From: VMCP01 sp964415065
GTDB lineage: Bacteria > Bacteroidota > Bacteroidia > NS11-12g > UBA955
Reading direction: 5' to 3'
NCBI GenBank assembly: GCA_964415065.1
Contig: CAYPYX010000010.1
Span: 5,429 to 69,428 of the forward strand
DNA: 64,000 nt
The translations under genes were made by a program, and so were the position numbers. The stretch's first letter is position 1, and each line of letters starts with the position of its first letter. Positions 17,185 through 24,878 of this stretch are shown piece by piece. The notes beneath the pieces are model-generated. The model had not been told where the DNA came from and did no database searches. It saw only the letters and a program-made list of their open reading frames with translations.

Positions 17185-17442
17185 TTATTTGTCGATGGAA
17201 CCAAGAACGCGTTTCATGAATGCATTTAACGCTTCTTTCTTCTCAACTCCCTCTAAGGTGGATTTATGTACTTCGAGAGCTCCGTACATATTCGAAATCA
17301 ATTCACCAATCACATCAAGCTCTTCGTCTTTTAGGGAAGAAAGTTCTGTTAAATGTTCAAGTACCGCGATGGTTTCCTCGATAAAGTCAGCATCGTTATT
17401 ATCGATGAACTCCGTTAAGTGTTTAATGATCGGTAGTTTCAT
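17185..17442 (-). CDS. DUF6952 family protein
   Basis: An 85-residue, acidic, all-helical protein. LKDEELDVIGELISNMYGAL is the characteristic segment of the family that I know as DUF6952, small Flavobacteriia proteins encoded beside peroxiredoxin and thioredoxin. It starts 12 bases after the thioredoxin stop and shares its terminator. Conserved linkage suggests a role in the peroxide-reduction pathway, for example as an adaptor, but no activity is known. Confidence 0.75.
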   Translation of the reverse strand: MKLPIIKHLTEFIDNNDADFIEETIAVLEHLTELSSLKDEELDVIGELISNMYGALEVHKSTLEGVEKKEALNAFMKRVLGSIDK

Positions 17443-17454
17443 GACAATAATGAA

Positions 17455-17763
17455 TTATGCAATTTTTGAAATAAGTTCACCTAAAACTTCTGCTTTGTTA
17501 GTTTGGGTTTGGTCCACTAATTGGCCATCCACAAAAGCAGCAAACGTTGGTAAATTGGAAACATTGGCTAATTTACGCGATTCAGGATTTTTTTCAGCAT
17601 CGATGATAACGAAAGTAATGTTATCGTTCTCGCTAGAATATTTCTTGAATTTCGGTTTCATGATGCGGCAATTTCCGCACCAAGATGCAGAATATTGAAC
17701 CATCACTTTGGAGTGAGCACCAATTACTTCTTGTAAGGTATCAGTTTCTAATTCGATCAACAT
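17455..17763 (-). CDS. Thioredoxin family protein
   Basis: A 102-residue single-domain thioredoxin. The redox site is WCGNC, with cysteines at 29 and 32 (canonical thioredoxin has WCGPC); the cis-proline loop SNLPTFAAF is present. No signal peptide, so it is cytosolic. It probably recycles the peroxiredoxin encoded just upstream. The Pro-to-Asn change in the active site should alter redox potential relative to classic TrxA. Confidence 0.88.
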   Translation of the reverse strand: MLIELETDTLQEVIGAHSKVMVQYSASWCGNCRIMKPKFKKYSSENDNITFVIIDAEKNPESRKLANVSNLPTFAAFVDGQLVDQTQTNKAEVLGELISKIA

Positions 17764-17809
17764 AGTTAGCGTTTTTAATTTAGGGTAAGTTAATAAATAT
17801 TTTTAAAAT

Positions 17810-17838
17810 AACGCCGCAGGATTTTAATCTGCGGCGTT
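17810..17838 (-). terminator. Hairpin between peroxiredoxin and thioredoxin genes
   Basis: AACGCCGCAG and CTGCGGCGTT form a perfect 10-bp stem with a nine-base loop. On the minus strand a T/A-rich tail (TATTTTAAAAATATT) follows. It could end most peroxiredoxin transcripts while letting some read through into thioredoxin. Confidence 0.7.
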
Positions 17839-17861
17839 TGAGTTTTGGTTGAATGTGTTTA

Positions 17862-18500
17862 TTAGTGTTGGCTCAAGTATCCAGCTACTCCATCGCGGGT
17901 TGCAGACATAGCGTCTTTACCTTCTTCCCAATTGGCAGGACAAACTTCACCTTTAGTTTGAACGTGAGTGAATGCATCGATCAAACGAAGGTATTCATTA
18001 ACGTTTCTGCCTAATGGCATGTGATTTACACTTTCGTGAAATACTGTGCCAGTCTCATCGATCAAGTATGTAGCGCGGAAAGTAACGTTAGAACCGGTGT
18101 ATAAAACGGTATCTAATTCTTCGTTGTATTCGGAAGATTGGATGTCTAAAATATCCAATACACTTGAAAGATTGCGGTTGGTATCTGCCAAAATTGGGTA
18201 AGTTACACCTTCAATTCCGCCGTTGTCTTTTGCTGTATTTAACCAAGCAAAGTGAACTTCATTGGTGTCGCAAGATGCACCAATTACGATGGTGTTGCGT
18301 TTTTCGAATTCCGCTAATGCCGCTTGAAAAGCGTGCAATTCAGTTGGACAAACGAAAGTGAAATCTTTAGGATACCAGAATAACAATACTTTTTTGTTGT
18401 TTTTGGTAGCTTCTTCAAATACGTTGATGGACAAATTGTCGCCCATGTGATCGATCGCGTCTACTGCGATATTTGGGAATTTTTTTCCTACAATTGACAT
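17862..18500 (-). CDS. Typical 2-Cys peroxiredoxin (AhpC/Prx1 type)
   Basis: 212 residues from MSIVGKKFPN. Peroxidatic Cys51 lies in FTFVCPTELHAF, and the resolving cysteine in GEVCPANWEEG at about 187, with the C-terminal GYLSQH tail. It reduces hydrogen peroxide, alkyl hydroperoxides and peroxynitrite in the cytosol, with thioredoxin as the likely electron donor. An in-frame upstream ATG ten codons earlier overlaps the promoter box, so it is rejected. First gene of the prx-trx-DUF6952 cluster. Confidence 0.9.
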   Translation of the reverse strand: MSIVGKKFPNIAVDAIDHMGDNLSINVFEEATKNNKKVLLFWYPKDFTFVCPTELHAFQAALAEFEKRNTIVIGASCDTNEVHFAWLNTAKDNGGIEGVTYPILADTNRNLSSVLDILDIQSSEYNEELDTVLYTGSNVTFRATYLIDETGTVFHESVNHMPLGRNVNEYLRLIDAFTHVQTKGEVCPANWEEGKDAMSATRDGVAGYLSQH

Positions 18501-18527
18501 TGTTTTATGATTTAATTTATTTTGGTG

Positions 18528-18535
18528 CAAAAATA
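18528..18535 (-). promoter_or_regulatory. Promoter -7 box of peroxiredoxin operon
   Basis: On the minus strand, TATTTTTG (TAnnTTTG consensus). It ends about 28 bases before the peroxiredoxin ATG; a TTG lies 14 bases upstream of it, a slightly short spacing. Confidence 0.55.
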
Positions 18536-18656
18536 CAAAAACCTCCTGTCAATATGTGTGACTTTTGTGCCAAATTCGTTGGAATAACATAAAACAAACG
18601 ACGAACGATTAACAGCTACTTAGTTGCCGGAGTTCACAGCAGATGAATTGCAGGAA

Positions 18657-19373
18657 TCAAAAGTTAGGGTCAGTCATCATAAGTCCTTCTACGTACTTGG
18701 AAGATTTGGATGTTTGCAGAGGGATCAAGTCGTCGATAATAGGTGAATTAGAAGGAGATTTCAATTCAATGATAGCGTATTCTTGATTTTGATGTTTTAA
18801 CTGAGTTTGGCAATTATAGAAACTTAAATCTGTATCGATAGTTACTCTAACTGACTCAGAGACATCCATGAAATATCTTCGGAGATATCGGTTAATGAGA
18901 GAGGGTTGATGCTGAACAACTTCCAGAAATAAAGTGTTGGATTCGTTGATAAGCTTTTGCTCAAATTGTTGAAATAAACCTTGTACTTCACCTAAGTTAT
19001 TCCAATGAAAGTTTCCCAGTTTTTGTGAAAACTTTTGATTTACGTCGTCGATTTTGTCTTTGTATTCAGCGGTTACATTGATGTCTCCAAATGCTTGGCC
19101 GTACCAGCGAAAACGAAGTTTAGTTCGTTCGCTAAATCCCTCCACATTGTCGTTTAGATGTTCCATGTCTAATTTGTCGCAATACAAATTATTGATCCAT
19201 CTGGGATGATAAATGGGAGAGCACCCATGAGCTAAGAGAAGCGTTTCTATACGGTCAATTTCTTGTAAGGGTACTGTGAATTTACGTTCAAAACGATGTT
19301 CGGTTTTGAACGCCTTTTGTTCAAATGGATTTAACCATGAACGTAATTTGGACAGAGAGAACGAAATTGCCAT
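18657..19373 (-). CDS. VTC-domain polyphosphate polymerase
   Basis: A 238-residue protein of the VTC/CYTH-like tunnel fold. Visible family features: ERKF near the start of the domain (residues 28-31), NNLYCDKLDMEHLNDNVEGF followed by RTKLRFRWYG (basic residues that bind phosphate in the tunnel), TAEYKDK, and a late acidic YAIIELKSP. No membrane segment, so it is cytosolic or bound to a partner. In yeast Vtc4 this domain makes polyphosphate from ATP. It follows the CotH-like gene by only three bases and ends the operon with the DUF4956 membrane protein. Confidence 0.82.
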   Translation of the reverse strand: MAISFSLSKLRSWLNPFEQKAFKTEHRFERKFTVPLQEIDRIETLLLAHGCSPIYHPRWINNLYCDKLDMEHLNDNVEGFSERTKLRFRWYGQAFGDINVTAEYKDKIDDVNQKFSQKLGNFHWNNLGEVQGLFQQFEQKLINESNTLFLEVVQHQPSLINRYLRRYFMDVSESVRVTIDTDLSFYNCQTQLKHQNQEYAIIELKSPSNSPIIDDLIPLQTSKSSKYVEGLMMTDPNF

Positions 19374-19376
19374 GGT

Positions 19377-21683
19377 TTATCCTTTTTTTGTTGCCCTACC
19401 GAATTGCTTTCCGTATAACATAGATTCAACATCTTTGACCCACTTGATTTTTTTGCCTCGATGTCGGATTTTGGATTTTTTCTGAATAAGGTAATTGACG
19501 GAGTTAATATCAAAATCAGCGGTGAAATGAGCTTGACCGTATTCTGGTTTCTTTTGAAACACTGCAATATTTAAATCGTTGTTTTCTAGTGTATTTTGAT
19601 ATAGGTTCAAATCCGATTGGTCTTTGCTGACAAAAGCAATTGCTGAATTTCGAATGGTATTTTTCAGTGCACGAAAGGCACTTCGTTCACCACAGGAAAT
19701 GGCCTTATCATGGATGTTGGTGAATTCATTGTGATGAATGTCCATATCGCTACCGGAGCCATCAACTCCGTCGTTGCCTATTTCTTCGAACCGATTATTG
19801 CGGACAACACCATTCGAAAAATCTGAGTCAAAGGCATCGCTTAACACATCATGAAAATAGGAATTTTCAATTATAAAGTTTTTGCAGTCAAAAATGTTGA
19901 GTATATCATCTCCCAAGCGATTGTTAGAAAACTCACAATAGTTGATACGAACAATTTTGCTACGATGAATGGTCAGACCTGCAGGCGTGTTGTGAATACC
20001 GTTCGATAAACTGGAAAATCCCTCAAATTGGGTATGAGTAAGATTGCAAATTTCTGGAGATTGGAAAAATAGCGATGCGCGGGCTTCATCATTTACACTA
20101 AATTTAATTGGAGAACCAGCTGTGCCCATCGATTCCAAATTTCCCCAAACGTACAATACGGAGTTTTTACCTGTAAACCGGACCTGAGTTCCAGGTTGAA
20201 TTTTTAACGTTGTGTTTTGGGGGATGTTTACAACGCCATTGATGATTTTATTTCCGCTCCAGATGATGGTGTTAGGTGTAGGGTTAGGAGTTTCATTTAA
20301 AGCGAATGAAAATTTTTGAATCGCTGTATTTGAGGCTGTATTTGGCGCATTGAATAACTCACAACGATGTGATAATTGAGATTTGACTTCATTGAATTCA
20401 CTCAATTGATTTATCGACATTCCTGTAAATGCGGTTTTAAATTGTCCGTTTTCTATTTTTTCATTGAGAGATTTGCTGACTATCAATACATATTTATCCA
20501 GTAAATCAAATGTATTTTTATCGTGCTTTATGAGCCATTCAAAATAATTAGAAACAAAATTTGGCTGGCTATGTGAAATACTGTCTCTAAAAAATTGAAT
20601 ATGGTATTTGTAATGTTCAAATCGCTTTTGACGAGTAAAGTTTCGAGAATCTATAGTGGCAGACAATCGATTATCAGGACCTACTTCACGCAATAACGGT
20701 TCAAATGTGTGATTTACTGGATTGTAATACCAATGTAAGTTAATGTCCACCAAATGATGCCAAGATTTCATAACCACACCAATCGCGAATACCCCTAAGA
20801 ATTTAGTTTTATCAATTTTTGGGAAGAGTTCTTCGTGGTCTTTGTTGAATAGTCGAGAAATATACTTCCGGATATTTTCAGTTTTTACAGAATCGTCGAG
20901 CTCAACATTAAATTCCAGGTCGATATTCTTTTCTTCCAAACCCGGTAAATGTTTAAGGGGGCCAGCAAAACCTTTTTCGAAAATGACTGATTCTCTGCGT
21001 TGATTACGTTCTATTAAATATTTACCTAAATCATCCTCGCGCAATAAATACATGGGTTTTTGTTTGCGAAATTGAACAATAACTGGAGTATAACGAATTT
21101 GAATGCCCTGGAAAAGCTCGTGGTATAATTCATTCGCTAGAGGATCAACAATGTAATTTCGAGTACCTGGAACTAGTAGGTTAATGGCTTTTTCTCCGAA
21201 AAGTCGATTGTCGCCATTTAGTTTCAATTTCATAGAAAAGTAGTCGAACCCCGAATGATGGTCGCTCCACATACCCGTCATGGAAATTTTGGATTTCATC
21301 CATTTTGGATTTTCCGCATTTACATATTTAACCCGACAACTGTACTTGTCTTTTTTCTCTGTCCACGGAGATCCGTCTAAATTATGATAATTTCTAAACT
21401 GTCGATTCCATTCTGCTGTCATTTCTGAAAAACGATTGGGTGGCATGTCGATTTTCAGAGTATCTGGAACCGGTTGAGAGGTCACATTGGAATTATTTGC
21501 GAAATAATCTTTCAATAGCCAACCTTTATGGATTAAATCGTGGTCAAATCCTTTTTGTATAAGTTGAGTAATGTGCAGGTTGTAACGACTCACTGATAAT
21601 ACCTCAAGCAATAAAAATCCCCCGAGAATCAATATGATGATCAATCTGTTGGACGACTTTTGAATGTTTTTGCGGAAATTCAT
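19377..21683 (-). CDS. CotH-like protein with right-handed beta-helix
   Basis: A 768-residue protein. A membrane anchor spans about residues 13-31. The CotH-like region at about 120-350 contains SMKLKLNGDNRLFGEKAINL, PGTRNYIVDPL, YLLREDDLGKYLIERN and VDINLHWYYNPVNHTFEPLL, in the order seen in CotH spore-coat kinases. The C-terminal 300 residues are a parallel beta-helix with regularly spaced asparagines (FSNNRLGDDILNIFDCKNF, NGVVRNNRFEEIGNDG). The anchor suggests a periplasmic or outward-facing protein. It sits between DUF4956 and VTC genes, so it probably works with polyphosphate polymerisation or phosphotransfer at the envelope. Confidence 0.72.
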   Translation of the reverse strand: MNFRKNIQKSSNRLIIILILGGFLLLEVLSVSRYNLHITQLIQKGFDHDLIHKGWLLKDYFANNSNVTSQPVPDTLKIDMPPNRFSEMTAEWNRQFRNYHNLDGSPWTEKKDKYSCRVKYVNAENPKWMKSKISMTGMWSDHHSGFDYFSMKLKLNGDNRLFGEKAINLLVPGTRNYIVDPLANELYHELFQGIQIRYTPVIVQFRKQKPMYLLREDDLGKYLIERNQRRESVIFEKGFAGPLKHLPGLEEKNIDLEFNVELDDSVKTENIRKYISRLFNKDHEELFPKIDKTKFLGVFAIGVVMKSWHHLVDINLHWYYNPVNHTFEPLLREVGPDNRLSATIDSRNFTRQKRFEHYKYHIQFFRDSISHSQPNFVSNYFEWLIKHDKNTFDLLDKYVLIVSKSLNEKIENGQFKTAFTGMSINQLSEFNEVKSQLSHRCELFNAPNTASNTAIQKFSFALNETPNPTPNTIIWSGNKIINGVVNIPQNTTLKIQPGTQVRFTGKNSVLYVWGNLESMGTAGSPIKFSVNDEARASLFFQSPEICNLTHTQFEGFSSLSNGIHNTPAGLTIHRSKIVRINYCEFSNNRLGDDILNIFDCKNFIIENSYFHDVLSDAFDSDFSNGVVRNNRFEEIGNDGVDGSGSDMDIHHNEFTNIHDKAISCGERSAFRALKNTIRNSAIAFVSKDQSDLNLYQNTLENNDLNIAVFQKKPEYGQAHFTADFDINSVNYLIQKKSKIRHRGKKIKWVKDVESMLYGKQFGRATKKG

Positions 21684-21800
21684 CGTGTTTTAATGAGGAG
21701 ATGAGTGGTACTTTACAGGTGGATAAAAAGTTAGTGGTGTAGGTTTACACACTCCAATCTAGTTGTATGGGAGGCTAATTTAACCAACCGAAAAACTAGG

Positions 21801-22475
21801 TTATGCGTTGGATGTAGAGATTTTAACTAGTGGGTTTTGTACGTTGAAGTCGGTCAAAATCTGATTTACTTGAGAAACAGTTTGTAAACTAGCGTCTTGT
21901 AATTTGAATAACAAACGGTAATTGGAGTGATTTGAATTTTCGTAGTTAGAAAGCGCAGTTACTGCAGGGATTTCTGAGATTTTTGACATGCAAGATTCTG
22001 CTTTTGTTGATTCTGACTCCGTGAACGTAATTAATAAAAAGTCGGAATGCAATCGCTCCGATTTTACCGCACCTTTAAATCTAAAGATGGACACCAATGT
22101 AAACACAGCAACACATAAAGTCGAAATGATGAATTGTTCAGCGGCCAAAGAAATAGCTATAGCGGTTAGTCCTAAAAGGAAAATGATTTGCTCTGGTTCT
22201 TTAATCGCTGTACGAAAGCGAATGATTGATAATGCACCAACCAATCCTAAACTTAGTGCTAATGATGATTTTATGGTAGTAATGATCAGATATATGGATA
22301 AAGAAAAGAACAGAAAGTTAGATGCGAACAGTGTTCTGTTGGACGTAACCAAAGCGTAATTTTTGAATAAAAGTTGAAAAACTACGGTGTAAATAATAAG
22401 TAACACAAGTCCCAGGCTGAAATTGGCATAATTAACGGAACTGAGTAATTGAGTATTTTGAAATAACTGATCCAT
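21801..22475 (-). CDS. DUF4956 domain-containing membrane protein
   Basis: A 224-residue inner-membrane protein with about four helices in the first 130 residues (near 17-34, 46-62, 68-84 and 93-128). It has the family motif LVGALSIIRFRTAIKEPEQI followed by FLLGLTAIAISLAAEQ, then a cytosolic alpha/beta C-terminal domain. DUF4956 genes are repeatedly found next to VTC-domain and CotH genes, so this protein is likely the membrane partner of the polymerase. Function is not established. Own promoter box lies 16 bases upstream. Confidence 0.8.
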   Translation of the reverse strand: MDQLFQNTQLLSSVNYANFSLGLVLLIIYTVVFQLLFKNYALVTSNRTLFASNFLFFSLSIYLIITTIKSSLALSLGLVGALSIIRFRTAIKEPEQIIFLLGLTAIAISLAAEQFIISTLCVAVFTLVSIFRFKGAVKSERLHSDFLLITFTESESTKAESCMSKISEIPAVTALSNYENSNHSNYRLLFKLQDASLQTVSQVNQILTDFNVQNPLVKISTSNA

Positions 22476-22490
22476 GACGTTTTAAGTCGT

Positions 22491-22498
22491 CAAAAATA
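22491..22498 (-). promoter_or_regulatory. Promoter -7 box of the DUF4956-CotH-VTC operon
   Basis: TATTTTTG on the minus strand, 15 bases before the DUF4956 ATG. It lies in the 54-bp gap after the Ppx/GppA gene, so the operon can be started independently of that gene. Confidence 0.5.
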
Positions 22499-22529
22499 AT
22501 TAAATCATCATTATAAATTAATATTATGA

Positions 22530-23414
22530 TTAAATTCCTGTGTTTTTGATTTTTTGAAAATACAATTTTTTAATGATAGCATCGGCCAATCCGACTTTTG
22601 GAACCAGTATATCATTGCAATTGGACCACTTCATTACACTTAGGTAAATGTGCATGGCAGGAACAATTACATTGGCTCTATCTTCTCGAATATTGAATTG
22701 GTGTATGCGTTCTTCAATGGGTAAGGGAGCCATATTTTGGTGTAATTGTTTAATGAAATTGCGACTCAAAGGCTTTCCTTCTTTTTGTTTTGAAATGGAG
22801 AATATTTTATTTATGTTTCCCCCGCTTCCCACCAATTGTAAATTGGCAGATTGTGCTACGTGAGTTTTAACAAATGATTTCATTGCTTGCCAAGCATCAT
22901 CGTAATTTAATTGATTCAAAATACGAATAGTGCCTACGTTGAATGATTGTTTAGCCACTATGGCTGTGTCGTTAAAAAGGGTTAATTCCGTACTTCCTCC
23001 ACCAACATCGATAAATAATTGCTGACCGGTATTAATGGTATGATTTTCCAGCAGGATTCCTGCTTCTTCGTCTCCAGAAATAATATCGATTTCGATCTTC
23101 GTTTTCTTGCGTATGGTTTTTTTGATTTTGGAGCCATTTTTGGCATCCCTCATTGCTGAAGTAGCGCAGGCTCGGTAATGTTCCACTTTGTAAATTTCCA
23201 TCAGATTTTTAAAGACCTGCATGGTTTGGATGAACATTTTAATCTTTTCGGGGGATATGAAACCGGTTTCGAAGACATCAAAACCCAATTGTAATGGAAT
23301 TCTGACCAGATTGAGTTTGGTGAAATCGGTATCGGTTCCAGTGCCGTATGGATCTGCCTTCATGATGAGTAGGCGTGCGGCATTGGAACCAATATCGATA
23401 CTTGCGAGAATCAC
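22530..23414 (-). CDS. Ppx/GppA family phosphatase (exopolyphosphatase-like)
   Basis: A 294-residue ASKHA-fold phosphatase that starts with GTG. Motifs: SIDIGSNAARLLI (phosphate 1), SGDEEAGIL, DVGGGSTELTLF (phosphate 2). Only the two ASKHA subdomains are present; the C-terminal HD-like region of E. coli Ppx is missing, as in short PPX2/GppA-type proteins. Expected activity: hydrolysis of terminal phosphate from polyphosphate and/or pppGpp. Encoded directly upstream of the VTC operon and 9 kb from PPK1, which supports polyphosphate as substrate. Confidence 0.85.
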   Translation of the reverse strand: MILASIDIGSNAARLLIMKADPYGTGTDTDFTKLNLVRIPLQLGFDVFETGFISPEKIKMFIQTMQVFKNLMEIYKVEHYRACATSAMRDAKNGSKIKKTIRKKTKIEIDIISGDEEAGILLENHTINTGQQLFIDVGGGSTELTLFNDTAIVAKQSFNVGTIRILNQLNYDDAWQAMKSFVKTHVAQSANLQLVGSGGNINKIFSISKQKEGKPLSRNFIKQLHQNMAPLPIEERIHQFNIREDRANVIVPAMHIYLSVMKWSNCNDILVPKVGLADAIIKKLYFQKIKNTGI

Positions 23415-23548
23415 AGTTAGGGTTTGAGATTAAATATTCTCCAAATAAACACCATGTCTGCGACTTTGTGCGGTATTTCTGTATTATTTTTTATTAACAA
23501 TACTTGATTTTAAGGTGCAACTTTAAATAATACTTTTAGATGTATAAA

Positions 23549-24238
23549 TTAAAAAACTTCAGAGATAGAAGACGAAAACTGAAATGCATCTTGTATCATG
23601 TAGTAGTTTTCTGGATCGATGCAAGCTGAATATGCATATTTTGCAAATTCAACACGGCTACTTTCAAAACTAAACACCAACAGCATTTCTCTGATTTGCC
23701 AAGAACTTAAAGAGTTGCTATTTGCAATGTTTTTGGCCAAAATTAATCGGTCAGAATCGAATGCAGCTGATTTTAATATATTTAAGGATCCATAAAAATG
23801 ATTGTAATCCATTGCTACAGGTCCACAATCTCTATGACCACCTTGAAAGTTACAAGATATTGCAGGACAATTTCGAATGGCCGCCGGTTTGCAAGCTCTG
23901 GGTGAACGAGGTTGATTTACATGGTTACAATGATTGGGAGAACACGAATTGCCGTGGTTGCAAACTCTAGGTTGTGGATTGCATATTCCACAAGCCGCAA
24001 CTCGGTTTCTTCCATGCTTGGAACACGAAGGATAAACGGCAGCGTTTTGCTGATGGTTGCAATTCGATGAATGATTGCATGATGATTGTTGATGTCCATC
24101 AGAATGATGTGAATGATTTCCTGCCTGAATTTTAACTTGTACTTTAACGTTGGAAGAGGACGAATGGTGGTGGCGTTGAGCTGATGCAATAGAAAAAGAC
24201 ATCAAAGAAATCATGCCGAGTAGAATTGAGTTTTTCAT
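23549..24238 (-). CDS. Secreted DUF4476 protein with His/Cys-rich domain
   Basis: A 229-residue protein. The signal peptide ends near IASAQ (about residue 20). Residues 20-130 are unusually rich in His and Cys, with runs such as RHHHSSSSN and recurring CNH, NCNH and HCNH motifs. The C-terminal 95 residues form a DUF4476 domain (YGSLNILKSAAFDSDRLILA, then REMLLVFSFESSRVEFAKYA). The N-terminal part looks like a metal-binding (Zn, Cu or Ni) region. A strong Shine-Dalgarno AAGGAGG (24246-24252) stands seven bases before the ATG, rare in this phylum and suggesting high expression. Confidence 0.8.
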   Translation of the reverse strand: MKNSILLGMISLMSFSIASAQRHHHSSSSNVKVQVKIQAGNHSHHSDGHQQSSCNHSSNCNHQQNAAVYPSCSKHGRNRVAACGICNPQPRVCNHGNSCSPNHCNHVNQPRSPRACKPAAIRNCPAISCNFQGGHRDCGPVAMDYNHFYGSLNILKSAAFDSDRLILAKNIANSNSLSSWQIREMLLVFSFESSRVEFAKYAYSACIDPENYYMIQDAFQFSSSISEVF

Positions 24239-24245
24239 GGTGTAG

Positions 24246-24252
24246 CCTCCTT
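24246..24252 (-). promoter_or_regulatory. Strong Shine-Dalgarno sequence
   Basis: AAGGAGG on the minus strand, seven bases before the DUF4476 start codon. Most other genes in the window lack such a site. Confidence 0.6.
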
Positions 24253-24392
24253 TTTGTTAATTGTTTTGTTGTTTGATTTTCAAAATTCAAAAAGCGTGCC
24301 ACGATTTTGGATATAGCGTTCGTCGAAAAAATGAATCGACCAAATGAAAATATTTAATGACACAATAAAAAAGATTAATTTTGCCTTATTGG

Positions 24393-24728
24393 ATGCTTAA
24401 AAGTCTGAGAAAATATCGCTTCTTATTAGCCATTTTAGGGCTTTTCTCAGTGTCTTTTGGGTACGTAAATATCTCTAAAAATCACGTTTCAAATCCCATA
24501 GTTCAAATCGAAGAAGTAGAGTTCGAAGAGGCGAATTTAGAGGGTTTGGCGGATATTGGGTTCGAGTTTTTTACTTCGCTTTTCACCGTACTTATCGTAG
24601 CCGGTTTTAAGGCTCCAATAAACACCTTGTTAAAGCGACTGAAATTTGAATTCATCAATCAAATAGCTCAGTCCATTCGTGCCATTGGACATTTCCTGCG
24701 TTTTCATCAAATCAAGTTAGGATTTTAA
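24393..24728 (+). CDS. Small hypothetical protein with two hydrophobic segments
   Basis: Not recognised. 111 residues from MLKSLRKYRFLLAIL. A signal-anchor or first membrane segment covers about residues 9-24, an acidic stretch (QIEEVEFEEANLEG) follows, and a second hydrophobic segment (FFTSLFTVLIVAGF) lies near residue 65; the C-terminus is basic and amphipathic. A terminator follows. Looks like a real, single gene rather than part of the transporter operon. Confidence 0.5.
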   Translation: MLKSLRKYRFLLAILGLFSVSFGYVNISKNHVSNPIVQIEEVEFEEANLEGLADIGFEFFTSLFTVLIVAGFKAPINTLLKRLKFEFINQIAQSIRAIGHFLRFHQIKLGF

Positions 24729-24750
24729 TTTGCAACCGAATTGAAAAGAG

Positions 24751-24787
24751 TTCCAGATTTTCAAAACTAATCTGGAAGTTTCTTTTT
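24751..24787 (+). terminator. Intrinsic terminator
   Basis: TTCCAGATT and AATCTGGAA form a perfect 9-bp stem with a nine-base loop, followed by GTTTCTTTTT. It ends the small gene just upstream and insulates the inorganic carbon operon. Confidence 0.75.
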
Positions 24788-24878
24788 AATCATCAGCTCT
24801 CCTTAAAGGAGGGTCAAACTAGGACCTAGTTGTGAATCTATGGTCTCAGTATTTTGCTCAAAATACTATTTGATTCAA

